Positions 25,087-34,787 of a DNA stretch of 64,000 nucleotides are shown piece by piece. Location of the stretch: positions 221,053 to 285,052 of the forward strand of contig NZ_JACYXF010000005.1 in assembly GCF_015352985.1 (NCBI RefSeq). Direction: 5' to 3'. The notes beneath the pieces are model-generated. The model worked only from the letters and a program-made list of their open reading frames with translations. It had not been told where the DNA came from and ran no database searches. The DNA comes from Noviherbaspirillum malthae. GTDB lineage: Bacteria > Pseudomonadota > Gammaproteobacteria > Burkholderiales > Burkholderiaceae_D. The first letter of the stretch is position 1. Each line of letters opens with the position of its first letter. A program made the translations under genes and the position numbers.

Positions 25087-25971
25087 ATGGAAATATTCGG
25101 CATCCCTCTACAGGCCATGCTCAGCCAGCTCCTGCTCGGCCTGGTCAACGGCTCCTTCTACGCGATGCTGTCGCTCGGCCTCGCGGTGATCTTCGGCCTG
25201 CTCAACGTAATCAACTTTGCCCACGGCGCGCTGTACATGGTGGGCGCCTTCCTGGCCTGGATGGGCATGAACTATTTCCAGGTCAACTACTGGGTGATGC
25301 TGGTCGCGGCGCCCATTCTTGTGGCCCTGTTCGGCGTCATCATCGAAAAGACGATGCTGCGCTGGCTGTACAAGCTGGACCATCTCTATGGCCTGCTGCT
25401 GACCTTCGGCATCACCCTGATGCTCGAAGGCCTGTTCCGCTCGTTCTATGGCGTCTCAGGTCAGCCGTATTCGGTCCCAGAGGCGCTGTCGGGCGCATTC
25501 AACCTCGGATTCATGATCCTGCCGAAATATCGCGCCTGGGTCGTTGTAGCGTCTCTGGTGGTGTGTTTCGCCACCTGGTTCGTGATCGAGAAGACCAAGC
25601 TCGGTGCCTATCTGCGCGCCGGCACCGAGAACCCCAAGCTGGTGGAAGCCTTCGGTATCAACGTGCCGCTGATGGTGACCCTGACCTACGGCTTCGGCGT
25701 GGCGCTGGCGGCGTTTGCCGGCGTGCTGGCCGCGCCTGTCATCCAGGTGTCGCCGCTGATGGGCTCCAACCTGATTATCGTGGTGTTTGCGGTGGTGGTG
25801 ATCGGCGGCATGGGCTCGATTCTCGGCTCCATCATCACCGGCCTGGGCCTGGGCGTGATCGAAGGCCTGACGCGGGTGTTCTATCCCGAGCTGTCGGCTA
25901 CCGTGGTGTTCATCATCATGGCCATCGTGCTGATGATTCGTCCCGCCGGCCTGTTCGGCAAGGAAAAGTAA
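25087..25971 (+). CDS. livH: branched-chain amino acid type ABC permease LivH
   Basis: A 294-residue integral membrane permease with about eight hydrophobic segments. It opens with LLLGLVNGSFYAMLSLGLAVIFGLLNVINFAHG, the hallmark of LivH, and the cytoplasmic coupling region reads RAGTENPKLVEAFGINV before the last helices. The C-terminus ends in RPAGLFGKEK, typical for the family. It lies 25 bp before livM and is co-transcribed with it. It forms the transmembrane channel with LivM, energised by LivG and LivF. Confidence 0.94.
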   Translation: MEIFGIPLQAMLSQLLLGLVNGSFYAMLSLGLAVIFGLLNVINFAHGALYMVGAFLAWMGMNYFQVNYWVMLVAAPILVALFGVIIEKTMLRWLYKLDHLYGLLLTFGITLMLEGLFRSFYGVSGQPYSVPEALSGAFNLGFMILPKYRAWVVVASLVVCFATWFVIEKTKLGAYLRAGTENPKLVEAFGINVPLMVTLTYGFGVALAAFAGVLAAPVIQVSPLMGSNLIIVVFAVVVIGGMGSILGSIITGLGLGVIEGLTRVFYPELSATVVFIIMAIVLMIRPAGLFGKEK

Positions 25972-25996
25972 AGATTACGGTTTGAGAGGTTCAATG

Positions 25997-26983
25997 ATGA
26001 ATAAGACGCTTGGATATGCAATCGCCATCGCAATCGCGCTGGCCGCACCCTTCGTGGTGTATCCGGTATTTCTGATGAAGGTGCTGTGCTTTGCGCTGTT
26101 TGCCTGCGCCTTCAACCTGCTGATCGGCTTCACCGGTCTGCTGTCCTTCGGCCACGCGGCCTTCTTCGGCGGGGCAGGGTACATCACCGGCCACGCGCTG
26201 AAGGTGATGGGCCTGCCGTTCGAACTGGGCATCCTGGCCGGCATCGCGGTGGCTGCGCTGATCGGACTGATCATGGGCAGCCTGGCGATCCGCCGCCAGG
26301 GCATCTATTTCACGATGATCACGCTGGCGCTGGCGCAGATGCTGTATTTCGTCTTCCTGCAGGCCAAGTTCACCGGCGGCGAGGACGGCCTGCAGGGCGT
26401 GCCGCGCGGGCGCCTGCTGGGTGCGGTCGACCTGGGCAGCGACATGACGATGTACTACGTGGTGCTGGCTATTTTCATTGCCGGCTTCGCGCTGATCATG
26501 CGCACCGTGCATTCGCCGTTCGGCCAGGTGCTCAAGGCCATCAAGGAAAACGAGCCGCGTGCGATCTCGCTCGGTTACGACGTCGACCGCTACAAGCTGC
26601 TGGCCTTCGTGCTGTCGGCTTCCCTGGCTGGCCTGGCAGGTGCTACTAAAACCGTAGTGCTCGGTTTCGAGACGCTGACCGACGTGCACTGGTCGATGTC
26701 CGGCCTGGTGGTGCTGATGACGTTGGTAGGCGGGCTGGGCACTCTGGTCGGCCCGATCGTCGGCGCGATCCTGATCATTGCGCTGGAAAACAAGCTGGGC
26801 GATCTCGGCAACTGGCTCGCCACCCTGACCAGCATCGAATGGTTCCGCTCGATCGGTGAATCGGTGACTATCGTGACCGGCTTCATCTTCATCATCTGCG
26901 TGCTGGCCTTCCGTCGCGGCATCGTCGGCGAGATCGCTGCGCTGTTCAAGCGCGGTACGGCTGCATCGTCTTCCTCGCACTAA
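25997..26983 (+). CDS. livM: branched-chain amino acid type ABC permease LivM
   Basis: A 328-residue membrane permease. Two adjacent ATGs (25994, 25997) follow a GAGAGG box; the second has the better spacing. Signature stretches are FNLLIGFTGLLSFGHAAFFG and, for the ATPase-coupling loop, GQVLKAIKENEPRAISLGYDV. About nine hydrophobic segments are present. It is the last gene of the transporter operon and is followed by a strong terminator. Confidence 0.94.
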   Translation: MNKTLGYAIAIAIALAAPFVVYPVFLMKVLCFALFACAFNLLIGFTGLLSFGHAAFFGGAGYITGHALKVMGLPFELGILAGIAVAALIGLIMGSLAIRRQGIYFTMITLALAQMLYFVFLQAKFTGGEDGLQGVPRGRLLGAVDLGSDMTMYYVVLAIFIAGFALIMRTVHSPFGQVLKAIKENEPRAISLGYDVDRYKLLAFVLSASLAGLAGATKTVVLGFETLTDVHWSMSGLVVLMTLVGGLGTLVGPIVGAILIIALENKLGDLGNWLATLTSIEWFRSIGESVTIVTGFIFIICVLAFRRGIVGEIAALFKRGTAASSSSH

Positions 26984-26994
26984 ATCCTGGCTTC

Positions 26995-27025
26995 GCCGGC
27001 AGCGTCCTGCTGCCGGCTTTCTTCC
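26995..27025 (+). terminator. rho-independent terminator of the liv-type operon
   Basis: A 9-bp perfect stem GCCGGCAGC (26995-27003) and GCTGCCGGC (27009-27017) followed by TTTCTT. It lies between the convergent livM and alcohol dehydrogenase genes. Confidence 0.85.
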
Positions 27026-27034
27026 CTTCCTGAA

Positions 27035-28210
27035 TTACAAAGCCGCCGCGTAGATGGCGCGGGCGTCTGCACGCGTGACTTCGCGCGGGTTGTTGGTCAG
27101 CAGGCGCGTCTGGAGCATGGCATCGTCCGCCATCCGGTCGAGGTCGGCCTCGGCGACGCCAACCTGCCGCAACTGGGTCTCGATGCCGGTACGGCGCGCG
27201 ATCTCGTCCATCTGCCGTATCAGAGCTTCGGTCTTCGCTTCCGCGCTGCCGCTGCCTCCTGGTGCAACGATATCGGCCAGTTCGGCATAAAGCCCGGCTG
27301 CCGCCGGCGCATTGAAGCGCAAGACATGCGGCAGCACCAGGGAATTCGACAGTCCATGTGGCACGTGAAAAATGCCGCCGATCGGATAGGCGAGGGCATG
27401 GACGGCGGCGCAGGGTGCATTCGCAAAGGACTGACCGGCGAGCATGGCGCCGAGCAGCATGGCTTGCCGCGCCGCCAGATTTTTCCCGTCCTCGCATGCA
27501 ACAAGGATATTTCTGGACAGTAACTCCAATGCCTTTTGGGCCAGCATGTCCGATAGCGGGTTCTTCTTGTGCTTGGTGGTATAAGCTTCGATCGCATGCA
27601 CCATGGCATCGATGCCCGTTGCGGCTGTGACCTTGGTTGGCAGGCCGAGAGTCAGCTCTGCATCCAGAATGGCGAGATCGGCATAGAGCTTTGGCGAGAC
27701 GACGCCCATTTTTGTCGTCGCGCCCGTAGTGACGATGGAGATCGGCGTGACTTCCGAACCCGTACCGGCGGTTGTCGGGATCTGAACCAAGGGTAGGCGG
27801 TCTCCTTTGACGTTGCCGATGCCGTACATGGTCTTCAGCTCCTGATTGCTGCCGGCAAGTACCGCAATCAGCTTGGCGACATCCATTGAACTGCCGCCGC
27901 CCAGGCCGATCACCAAGTCTGTTTCATGCTGGCATGCCTGACCGACTGCGTTCAGGACAACGGCTTCCGGCGGATCGGCAACGACGTCCGAATAGATGGC
28001 CACATCCAGTCCCGCGCTTTTGAGGCTTGCAATCGGGGCGTCGACCAAGCCGGTCTTCAGGAACCCGTTGTCGGTAACTAGCAGGGCGCGGCGGCTTCCC
28101 GGAAAGTGCTGGGCGACCAACTCTCCAAGACGTTTTGCCATTCCTGGCTCCGACACAATATTGGGCACCGTGCTGAAGTTGAAAGGCGCAAAGCTGGCGT
28201 TCGTATCCAT
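27035..28210 (-). CDS. iron-containing (group III) alcohol dehydrogenase
   Basis: A 391-residue NAD(P)-dependent oxidoreductase. The N-terminal nucleotide-binding half has the GGGSSMD motif (about residues 101-107). The C-terminal helical half contains the metal-binding residues in GIDAMVHAIEAY and HALAYPIGGIFHVPHG. The length fits the family (380-400). It is transcribed away from mnmG, and its start is about 135 bp from the first parS site. The substrate is unknown; related enzymes act on lactaldehyde, butanol, 1,3-propanediol or hydroxy acids. Confidence 0.92.
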   Translation of the reverse strand: MDTNASFAPFNFSTVPNIVSEPGMAKRLGELVAQHFPGSRRALLVTDNGFLKTGLVDAPIASLKSAGLDVAIYSDVVADPPEAVVLNAVGQACQHETDLVIGLGGGSSMDVAKLIAVLAGSNQELKTMYGIGNVKGDRLPLVQIPTTAGTGSEVTPISIVTTGATTKMGVVSPKLYADLAILDAELTLGLPTKVTAATGIDAMVHAIEAYTTKHKKNPLSDMLAQKALELLSRNILVACEDGKNLAARQAMLLGAMLAGQSFANAPCAAVHALAYPIGGIFHVPHGLSNSLVLPHVLRFNAPAAAGLYAELADIVAPGGSGSAEAKTEALIRQMDEIARRTGIETQLRQVGVAEADLDRMADDAMLQTRLLTNNPREVTRADARAIYAAAL

Positions 28211-28343
28211 AAAGTCTCCAGGTCATGTTATTAATGAAAATGCAGATCAAGCACGCTCGGGCCGAGCAAGTGTACGGTCAGGCAGCGCTGAAATCAGGCT
28301 CCATCATAACGCTGTACCGACCCTGCTGCACTGAAGATCCCTA

Positions 28344-28359
28344 TGTTTCACGTGAAACA
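28344..28359. promoter_or_regulatory. parS: parS site 1
   Basis: TGTTTCACGTGAAACA, a perfect 16-bp match to the bacterial chromosomal parS consensus, the binding site for ParB. It is 204 bp upstream of mnmG, and parB is 4.2 kb downstream. Confidence 0.95.
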
Positions 28360-28422
28360 TCTGCCCTCCAGTTTGGTCGCTGGGAGCAGGGGACGGGTGT
28401 CAAGCGCAATATCTCGCTCAAG

Positions 28423-28438
28423 TGTTTCACGTGAAACA
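28423..28438. promoter_or_regulatory. parS: parS site 2
   Basis: A second perfect TGTTTCACGTGAAACA, 79 bp from the first. Two close parS sites seed ParB spreading and mark the origin-proximal segregation locus. Confidence 0.95.
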
Positions 28439-28485
28439 AATACGACAAGTCTGGACTTGGTCTGCGTTCAGGAAGGAAAACCGCT

Positions 28486-28491
28486 TATAAT
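28486..28491 (+). promoter_or_regulatory. -10 element of the mnmG promoter
   Basis: TATAAT, 57 bp upstream of the mnmG start. No good -35 hexamer is present at 16-18 bp, so the promoter may be weak or depend on other factors. It lies 48 bp from parS site 2. Confidence 0.55.
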
Positions 28492-28547
28492 CTCGCCTCT
28501 GTCTGCTTCACATTTCCATCCCAATTCTGTCCCAAAACAGGCGCACC

Positions 28548-30473
28548 ATGTTCTTTCCTTCCGAGTTTGATGTCATCGTCGTCGGCGGCGGTCATGCCGG
28601 CACCGAAGCGGCCCTTGCTTCCGCACGCATGGGGCAGAAGACCCTGCTACTGACTCACAATATCGAAACGCTTGGACAGATGTCATGCAATCCGTCTATT
28701 GGCGGTATCGGCAAGGGGCACTTGGTGAAAGAAGTCGACGCCATGGGCGGCGCGATGGCGATTGCCACCGATGAAGCGGGCATACAATTTCGCATTCTTA
28801 ATTCGTCTAAAGGCCCGGCCGTCCGTGCCACCCGCGCTCAAGCTGACCGCATCCTTTACAAGCAGGCGATTCGGAGCCGCCTGGAAAACCAGCCAAATCT
28901 TTGGCTGTTCCAGCAAGCAGTCGACGACCTGATGGTGGAGGGCGACCGCGTCGTCGGAGCCGTTACTCAGGTTGGCATCAAGTTCCGCAGCCGGGCAGTG
29001 GTACTGACTGCTGGTACTTTCCTGGACGGGAAGATCCACGTAGGCTTGAACAACTATGCCGCTGGCCGCGCCGGCGATCCGCCCGCAGTATCGCTTTCCG
29101 CGCGCCTGAAAGAGCTCAAGTTGCCGCAAGGCCGCCTGAAGACTGGAACGCCGCCGCGCATCGACGGCCGCAGCATCGACTTTTCCGTCATGGATGAGCA
29201 GCCGGGTGATCTGGATCCGATCCCGGTCTTTTCCGTCATGGGTTCGGTGGCCATGCATCCGAAGCAGCTGCCGTGCTGGGTCACGCACACCAATGAACGC
29301 ACGCATGACATTATCCGCAACGGGCTGGACCGCAGCCCGATGTACACCGGCGTCATCGAAGGAGTCGGCCCGCGCTATTGTCCGTCGATCGAAGACAAGA
29401 TCCATCGCTTTGCCGACAAGTCCGCGCATCAAATTTTCCTTGAGCCGGAAGGGTTGACGACCAATGAGTTCTACCCGAACGGCATCTCGACGAGCCTGCC
29501 ATTCGATGTACAGCTCGAACTCGTGCATTCCATGCGCGGCTTGGAAAATGCTCATATCCTTCGACCGGGCTACGCAATCGAATACGATTATTTCGATCCG
29601 CGCGGCCTGAAGGCTTCGCTGGAGACCAAGGCGATTCAGGGTCTCTTCTTTGCCGGCCAGATCAACGGCACGACGGGTTATGAAGAGGCGGCGGCACAGG
29701 GTATGCTGGCAGGGATTAATGCTGCATTGCAAACCCAAGGCCGTGAGTCATGGACACCACGCCGGGATGAAGCCTATCTCGGCGTGCTGGTAGATGATCT
29801 GATCACGAAGGGCGTGCAGGAACCGTATCGCATGTTCACCAGCCGCGCCGAATACCGCCTCAGCCTGCGTGAAGACAACGCCGACATGCGCCTGACGGAA
29901 ATCGGGCGCGAACTGGGTTGCGTAAGCGATGCGCAATGGGAAATGTTCGAGAAAAAGCGGGAAGCGGTAGCGCGCGAAATGGAAAGACTCAAATCCACTT
30001 GGGTCAATCCCCGCATCATTCCTGCAGCGGAAGCCGAACGCGTTTTGGGAAAAGCGATTGAACGTGAGTATGCACTCACTGATCTGCTGCGACGCCCGAA
30101 TGTGACCTATGAAAACCTGATGACCCTCAAGGGTGCGGAGGGCCAGGATCTGGCAGGGCCGGGCGTGGCTGACGAGGCGGTGCGGGAGCAGGTGGAAATC
30201 CAGGTCAAGTATGCCGGCTATATCGATCGGCAGGCGCGGGAAGTCGAACGCCATGATCATTATGAAAACTTGCGACTACCCGTGGAGCTTGATTACATGG
30301 AAGTCCGCGGCTTGTCCATGGAGGTGAGGCAAAAGCTGAACAAGCATCGTCCGGAAACTCTCGGTCAGGCCTCGCGCATTTCCGGCGTGACGCCTGCAGC
30401 AATTTCCCTGCTGCTGGTTCACCTCAAGAAGGGCGGCTTCAAGGAATTTGCCTCCGCTCCGGCAGCGGCTTGA
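28548..30473 (+). CDS. mnmG: tRNA uridine-5-carboxymethylaminomethyl modification enzyme MnmG (GidA)
   Basis: A 641-residue FAD protein which, with MnmE, makes the cmnm5 modification at the wobble uridine of certain tRNAs. The FAD-binding motif [12 protein letters not shown] lies at residues about 9-20, followed by the GidA signatures [17 protein letters not shown] and [21 protein letters not shown]. The C-terminal helical domain (about 560-630) includes RIPGVTP-like [18 protein letters not shown]. It leads the mnmG-rsmG-lysE-parA-parB run. Confidence 0.97.
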   Translation: MFFPSEFDVIVVGGGHAGTEAALASARMGQKTLLLTHNIETLGQMSCNPSIGGIGKGHLVKEVDAMGGAMAIATDEAGIQFRILNSSKGPAVRATRAQADRILYKQAIRSRLENQPNLWLFQQAVDDLMVEGDRVVGAVTQVGIKFRSRAVVLTAGTFLDGKIHVGLNNYAAGRAGDPPAVSLSARLKELKLPQGRLKTGTPPRIDGRSIDFSVMDEQPGDLDPIPVFSVMGSVAMHPKQLPCWVTHTNERTHDIIRNGLDRSPMYTGVIEGVGPRYCPSIEDKIHRFADKSAHQIFLEPEGLTTNEFYPNGISTSLPFDVQLELVHSMRGLENAHILRPGYAIEYDYFDPRGLKASLETKAIQGLFFAGQINGTTGYEEAAAQGMLAGINAALQTQGRESWTPRRDEAYLGVLVDDLITKGVQEPYRMFTSRAEYRLSLREDNADMRLTEIGRELGCVSDAQWEMFEKKREAVAREMERLKSTWVNPRIIPAAEAERVLGKAIEREYALTDLLRRPNVTYENLMTLKGAEGQDLAGPGVADEAVREQVEIQVKYAGYIDRQAREVERHDHYENLRLPVELDYMEVRGLSMEVRQKLNKHRPETLGQASRISGVTPAAISLLLVHLKKGGFKEFASAPAAA

Positions 30474-30485
30474 GGAAGCGACCCC

Positions 30486-31139
30486 ATGACAGGTTTTCCT
30501 CGGGATGAACTCACAGCCACGCTCGTCAACGGCATACAAGCACTCCAACTCGATCTGAGCGATGCCCAGATCGGGCAGCTCATGGATTATCTGAACCTGC
30601 TGAACAAGTGGAATGCGGTGTACAACCTGACCGCCGTTCGCAATCCTGCGCAGATGGTGACGCAGCACCTGCTCGATTCGCTGGCCGTGGTGCCGGCATT
30701 CGCCGGCGCCGCCAACATTCTCGATGTGGGAGCAGGAGGAGGCTTGCCGGGCATGGTGCTCGCCATCTCGAGGCCGGACATGCGGGTATCGATGATCGAC
30801 ACCGTGCACAAGAAGACAGCCTTTCTCACGCAGGCGAAGGCAGAACTTGGCCTGTCGAATGTCACCGTTCACACTGCGCGCGTCGAGCAGCTGCAGGTGC
30901 AACAGCCGTTCGACGTCATCACGTCGCGCGCCTTCGCCGAACTCAAGGATTTCATCACCTGGTCTCACCACCTGCTGCAGCAGGGCGGGCGTTTCATTGC
31001 GCTCAAGGGCGTCATGCCGCAGGAAGAAATCGCCCGGCTGCCCGCCGGCTGGAAAGTGACGCAGGTGCAGCCGCTCAAGGTGCCGAGCCTGGACGCGGAA
31101 CGCCATCTGGTTTTCATCGAAAGGGAAGGGGAGTCATGA
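30486..31139 (+). CDS. rsmG: 16S rRNA (guanine527-N7)-methyltransferase RsmG (GidB)
   Basis: A 217-residue SAM-dependent methyltransferase modifying G527 of 16S rRNA. Motifs: LNKWNAVYNLTAVR (substrate side), the SAM-binding ILDVGAGGGLPGMVLA, and FDVITSRAFAELKDF. It lies 12 bp after mnmG. Its stop overlaps the start of the LysE gene by four bases (ATGA), indicating translational coupling. Confidence 0.96.
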   Translation: MTGFPRDELTATLVNGIQALQLDLSDAQIGQLMDYLNLLNKWNAVYNLTAVRNPAQMVTQHLLDSLAVVPAFAGAANILDVGAGGGLPGMVLAISRPDMRVSMIDTVHKKTAFLTQAKAELGLSNVTVHTARVEQLQVQQPFDVITSRAFAELKDFITWSHHLLQQGGRFIALKGVMPQEEIARLPAGWKVTQVQPLKVPSLDAERHLVFIEREGES

Positions 31140-31768
31140 CAGAAGCATTTCATGCGTTGGGCATTACAGATGTCTGGCAGATGATTGTCGCCACCATGGT
31201 GTTTCTCATGCTGCCCGGCCCCGGCACTTTCTGTGTGCTGACCAGCACCGGCAAGCACGGCATCGGCGGCGGCTATGCTTCGCTGGCCGGGCTCATGGCC
31301 GGCGATGCGGTACTGATGCTGCTGGCGGCGCTCGGCGTTGCAGCCCTGTTGCAGGCCAACCCCATGCTGTTCCACGGCCTGCAGTATGTCGGCGCTGCCT
31401 ACCTTGCCTGGCTCGGCTACAAATTGCTGACAGCCGGGAAGGACGGCACTGCCGCACCCGTTCCCTTTTCCAATGCCGCCGATTTCCGCCGCGGCTTCCT
31501 CGTCACGCTCATCAACCCGAAAGCCATCGTGTTCTATATGGCCTTCTTCCCGCTGTTCATCGATCCGGGGACGCATCAGGGAAGCGTCACCTTTCTGGCG
31601 ATGGGTGCGGTAATCTCTTGTTGCACGCTGTTCTATGGCAGCCTGCTTGTCCTCGTCGGCAACGCTGCAGCAAAACGCCTGGGCCAGAACCAGCGTGTCG
31701 CGCGCTTTGCATCGAAGGCGGCAGGCATGTTCCTGATCGGCTTCGGCATCAAACTCACCACCAACTAA
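31136..31768 (+). CDS. LysE/RhtB-family exporter
   Basis: A 210-residue inner-membrane protein with about six hydrophobic segments. It begins with the family pattern LPGPGTFCVLTSTGKHGIGGG (the LysE PGP motif) and has the central FRRGFLVTLINPKAIVFYMAFFPLF block. Members export amino acids or homoserine lactones. ATGA overlap with rsmG and six bases to parA place it inside the segregation operon. The transported compound is unknown. Confidence 0.93.
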   Translation: MTEAFHALGITDVWQMIVATMVFLMLPGPGTFCVLTSTGKHGIGGGYASLAGLMAGDAVLMLLAALGVAALLQANPMLFHGLQYVGAAYLAWLGYKLLTAGKDGTAAPVPFSNAADFRRGFLVTLINPKAIVFYMAFFPLFIDPGTHQGSVTFLAMGAVISCCTLFYGSLLVLVGNAAAKRLGQNQRVARFASKAAGMFLIGFGIKLTTN

Positions 31769-31774
31769 GAACAA

Positions 31775-32545
31775 ATGGCCAAAATATTCTGCGTCGCCAA
31801 CCAGAAGGGCGGCGTCGGCAAGACAACTACTGCCGTCAATCTCGCCGCCGGACTGGCTCAGCTCAATCAGCGCGTTCTGCTGATCGATCTCGACCCCCAG
31901 GGCAACGCCACCATGGGAGCGGGCGTCAACAAGGCCGACCTGGAACATTCGGTCTACCAGGTATTGCTGGGCATGAGCGACGTGAGGACGGCGCGCAAGA
32001 CATCGGAAACCGGCAAGTTCGACATCCTGCCGGCCAACCGCGAACTGGCCGGTGCCGAAGTCGAAATGGTGGAACTCGACAACCGCGAGAAGCGCCTCAA
32101 GATGGCGCTCGCCGAAGTCGACGGCGAGTACGACTTCATGCTCATCGACTGCCCGCCGGCCTTGTCCATGCTCACCCTGAACGGCCTGTGCGCCGCACAC
32201 GGCGTCATCATCCCGATGCAGTGCGAATACTATGCGCTCGAGGGCCTGTCGGATCTGGTCAACACCATCAAGAAGGTGCATGCCAAGCTCAACACCGACC
32301 TCAAGATCATCGGTCTGCTGCGTGTCATGTTCGATCCGCGCATGACTCTGTCGCAGCAGGTATCGGCCCAGCTGGAACAGCATTTCGGCGACAAGGTATT
32401 CAAGAGCATCATCCCGCGCAATGTCCGGCTGGCCGAAGCGCCGTCTTACGGCATGCCGGGCGTCGTGTTCGATCCAGCTTCCAAGGGTGCGCAGGCTTAC
32501 ATTGCCTTCGGCGCCGAAATGGTCGAGCGCATTCATACATTCTAG
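31775..32545 (+). CDS. parA: chromosome partitioning ATPase ParA (Soj)
   Basis: A 256-residue Walker-type ATPase with the deviant Walker A KGGVGKTT (residues 11-18), the Walker A' region LLIDLDPQGNAT and Walker B FMLIDCPPAL. The short N-terminus without a helix-turn-helix marks it as the chromosomal (Soj) type. It works with ParB bound at parS to separate newly replicated origins and can also influence DnaA. parB follows after 17 bp. Confidence 0.97.
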   Translation: MAKIFCVANQKGGVGKTTTAVNLAAGLAQLNQRVLLIDLDPQGNATMGAGVNKADLEHSVYQVLLGMSDVRTARKTSETGKFDILPANRELAGAEVEMVELDNREKRLKMALAEVDGEYDFMLIDCPPALSMLTLNGLCAAHGVIIPMQCEYYALEGLSDLVNTIKKVHAKLNTDLKIIGLLRVMFDPRMTLSQQVSAQLEQHFGDKVFKSIIPRNVRLAEAPSYGMPGVVFDPASKGAQAYIAFGAEMVERIHTF

Positions 32546-32562
32546 GCACTGTAAGGCTGATC

Positions 32563-33462
32563 ATGGCTATTAAGAAATCCAAGGGACTCGGACGCGGACT
32601 CGACGCATTGCTGGGCGGTTCCTCCGACTTTGCCGAAGCGGTGCCCAATGTATCGGGTGCGCCGTCGACTCTGAACGTCGCGCAGATGCAGGCCGGCAAG
32701 TACCAGCCGCGTACGCGCATGGACGAGGGTGCGCTGAACGAACTGGCCGCTTCCATCAAGGCCCAGGGACTGATGCAGCCCATCCTGGTACGCCCGGTCA
32801 ACAGCGGGTCCGACAGGTATGAAATCATTGCCGGCGAACGCCGCTTCCGCGCCGCCCAGATCGCCGGCCTCTCCGAAGTGCCGGTCCTGGTCAAGGATGT
32901 CGACGACCAGGCCGCCGCGGCGATGGCGCTCATCGAAAACATCCAGCGCGAAGATCTCAATCCCCTGGAAGAAGCACAGGGCATTCACCGCCTGATCTCG
33001 GATTTCGACTTCACCCATGAGCAGGCTGCCAACGCGGTCGGGCGCTCGCGCAGCGCGGTCTCCAACCTGCTGCGCCTGATGAACCTGGCCAAGCCGGTGC
33101 AAACCATGCTGATGGCCGGCGATATCGACATGGGCCATGCACGCGCGCTGCTCGCCGTCGATTCCGCGACCCAGATCAACCTCGCCAACCAGATCGTGGC
33201 CAAGCGCATGTCGGTGCGTGAAGCCGAGAAGCTGGTGGTGCGCGCCAGCACCGAACAGGCCGCCGCCAACAAGCAGAAACCCGGCAAGGAAAAGTCGCGC
33301 GATATTGCCAGACTGGAAGAAGAACTGTCGGATACGCTCGCCACCCAGGTATCGATCAAGCTCGGCGCCAGGAACAAGGGCCAGCTGATCATCGATTTTT
33401 CCAATCTCGATGCGCTCGACGATCTGATCGCCAAGCTGCGCGTCGAAAAGCAGCCGGCCTGA
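32563..33462 (+). CDS. parB: chromosome partitioning protein ParB (Spo0J)
   Basis: A 299-residue CTP-dependent DNA clamp that binds parS. The N-terminal ParA-contact segment KGLGRGLDALLG is present, then CTP-binding box 1 GERRFR (91-96), box 2 ENIQRE (125-130), the central helix-turn-helix (HEQAANAVGRSRSAVSNLLRL) and the C-terminal dimerisation domain after a lysine-rich linker. Two perfect cognate sites are at 28344 and 28423. Confidence 0.97.
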   Translation: MAIKKSKGLGRGLDALLGGSSDFAEAVPNVSGAPSTLNVAQMQAGKYQPRTRMDEGALNELAASIKAQGLMQPILVRPVNSGSDRYEIIAGERRFRAAQIAGLSEVPVLVKDVDDQAAAAMALIENIQREDLNPLEEAQGIHRLISDFDFTHEQAANAVGRSRSAVSNLLRLMNLAKPVQTMLMAGDIDMGHARALLAVDSATQINLANQIVAKRMSVREAEKLVVRASTEQAAANKQKPGKEKSRDIARLEEELSDTLATQVSIKLGARNKGQLIIDFSNLDALDDLIAKLRVEKQPA

Positions 33463-33496
33463 GTCTTGAAGACCTGGCGCATTCTTCACTCGTATC

Positions 33497-34048
33497 ATGA
33501 CCACGAAACCCGACGTACTCATTCTTCCCGGCCTGTTCAATTCCGGCAAGGGGCATTGGCAAACCGTGTGGGAAGAGAAGCTGGGACATGCCAGGCGCGT
33601 CCAGCAGAACGAATGGAATGAGCCAAACCGGGAGGATTGGGTAGCAACCCTGGATGCTGCCATTGCCTCGGCCCAGGGACCGGTGCTGCTTGCGGCGCAC
33701 AGCCTCGGCTGCGCCCTGACCGCTTGGTGGGCGAGCGAGCGCGGCAATGACCCGCATGCCGCCAAGGTGAAGGGCGCCCTGCTGGTGGCACCGCCAGATG
33801 TGGAGCGAGAAGACTTCCCGGCTTTCGTCACGGGCTTTGCTCCCATGCCGACTACCAGCCTGCCTTTCCCGGCGAAGGTGATTGCCTCGTCCAACGATCC
33901 CTGGTGCGCGCTGGCCCGGGCCCGCAGCTGGGCAGACGCCTGGGGCGCCGGGTTCCACGACATCGGCGAGCGCGGCCATATCAACGGCGACAGCGGCCTG
34001 GCGGACTGGCAGCAGGGACGCGAATGGCTTCAAAATCTGGCGGCATGA
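33497..34048 (+). CDS. RBBP9/YdeN-like alpha/beta serine hydrolase
   Basis: A 183-residue protein of the RBBP9 family. The catalytic triad is visible as Ser69 (AAHSLGC), Asp134 (SSNDPWC) and His161 (ERGHINGDSGL). The N-terminus VLILPGLFNSGKGHWQ is characteristic. It sits 34 bp after parB and is probably read from the same transcript. Its natural substrate is unknown; family members act on small esters or peptides. Confidence 0.9.
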   Translation: MTTKPDVLILPGLFNSGKGHWQTVWEEKLGHARRVQQNEWNEPNREDWVATLDAAIASAQGPVLLAAHSLGCALTAWWASERGNDPHAAKVKGALLVAPPDVEREDFPAFVTGFAPMPTTSLPFPAKVIASSNDPWCALARARSWADAWGAGFHDIGERGHINGDSGLADWQQGREWLQNLAA

Positions 34049-34447
34049 CACTCGCCGATTTGTTTCACGCTCGCGGGTACTTGATAAGCAAGTGCCGCAA
34101 TTCAAGCTGCTCCGGGCGCAGGCCCGCCTTCAGGCAGTGCGCCATGACTTCCGCGGTAATTGGATTCAGAGGCGCAATTTCCTAAGATGACTCCAGTAAA
34201 GAAGACCGATTCGCCCTATTCGGCGAGCGGTGATGGAAAGTGATGCAATGCCGAAATCCTGGGCGTCATACCGTAGTTTTACTGTAGCCGGAAAGCCGAT
34301 TGAAGCCCGGCAATTGTTTGACGCTGGCTGCGGAAAACACTTATAATCCCGTGGTTTGACAAGACGCACCACCTTGAAACACCGCGGCCCGTAGCCGGTT
34401 TTGAAAGCGATTTTTTCAAACCGACGGATTGCACGACTCGGACTCTC
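34049..34447. other. 399-bp gap upstream of the atp operon
   Basis: No gene is supported. It contains the atp promoter (listed separately) and about 100 bp of leader. A half-parS-like TTTCACG occurs near 34064 but is not a full site. Nothing else is recognised. Confidence 0.6.
34318..34347 (+). promoter_or_regulatory. sigma-70 promoter of the atp operon
   Basis: TTGACG (34318-34323) and TATAAT (34342-34347) separated by 18 bp, 101 bp upstream of atpI. A near-consensus pair suits a strongly expressed operon. Confidence 0.8.
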
Positions 34448-34786
34448 ATGCTGCACATCGTCCTCATGCAATTAGCAACTACGGTCATCGCCGGACTGGT
34501 TGCCGGTTTGCTGGGCGGAGTGCATGCGCTGGTGTCGGCGCTCCTGGGCGGACTGTGCTGTGTGGTGCCAAACGGCTTGTTCGCCTTGCGGCTGTTCATC
34601 AGTGCACGCAAGCCGGGCGCTGTCAATCCGATGACATTTTTCATCGGCGAATTTATCAAGATTGCATTGACTGTCGCAGCACTGGCTGCGGTGGTCTGGC
34701 TGTACCGCGATTTGAACTGGCTGGCGCTGATCGCCGCTTTCATCGTGGCGCTGAAAAGTTACATCATCTTATTATTTAGGCACTGA
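34448..34786 (+). CDS. atpI: ATP synthase accessory protein AtpI
   Basis: A 112-residue membrane protein with four hydrophobic segments, including [15 protein letters not shown] between helices two and three and [13 protein letters not shown] in the third, the pattern of AtpI/UncI. It helps assemble the c-ring and is the least conserved gene of the operon. ATG 34448 is the first of two possible starts (34466 is the other). It ends one base before atpB. Confidence 0.9.
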   Translation: MLHIVLMQLATTVIAGLVAGLLGGVHALVSALLGGLCCVVPNGLFALRLFISARKPGAVNPMTFFIGEFIKIALTVAALAAVVWLYRDLNWLALIAAFIVALKSYIILLFRH

Positions 34787-34787
34787 C

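Noticed and set aside
34061..34070. Third parS site near the atp promoter
   Set aside because: Only a half-site (TTTCACG) is present; the other half does not match.
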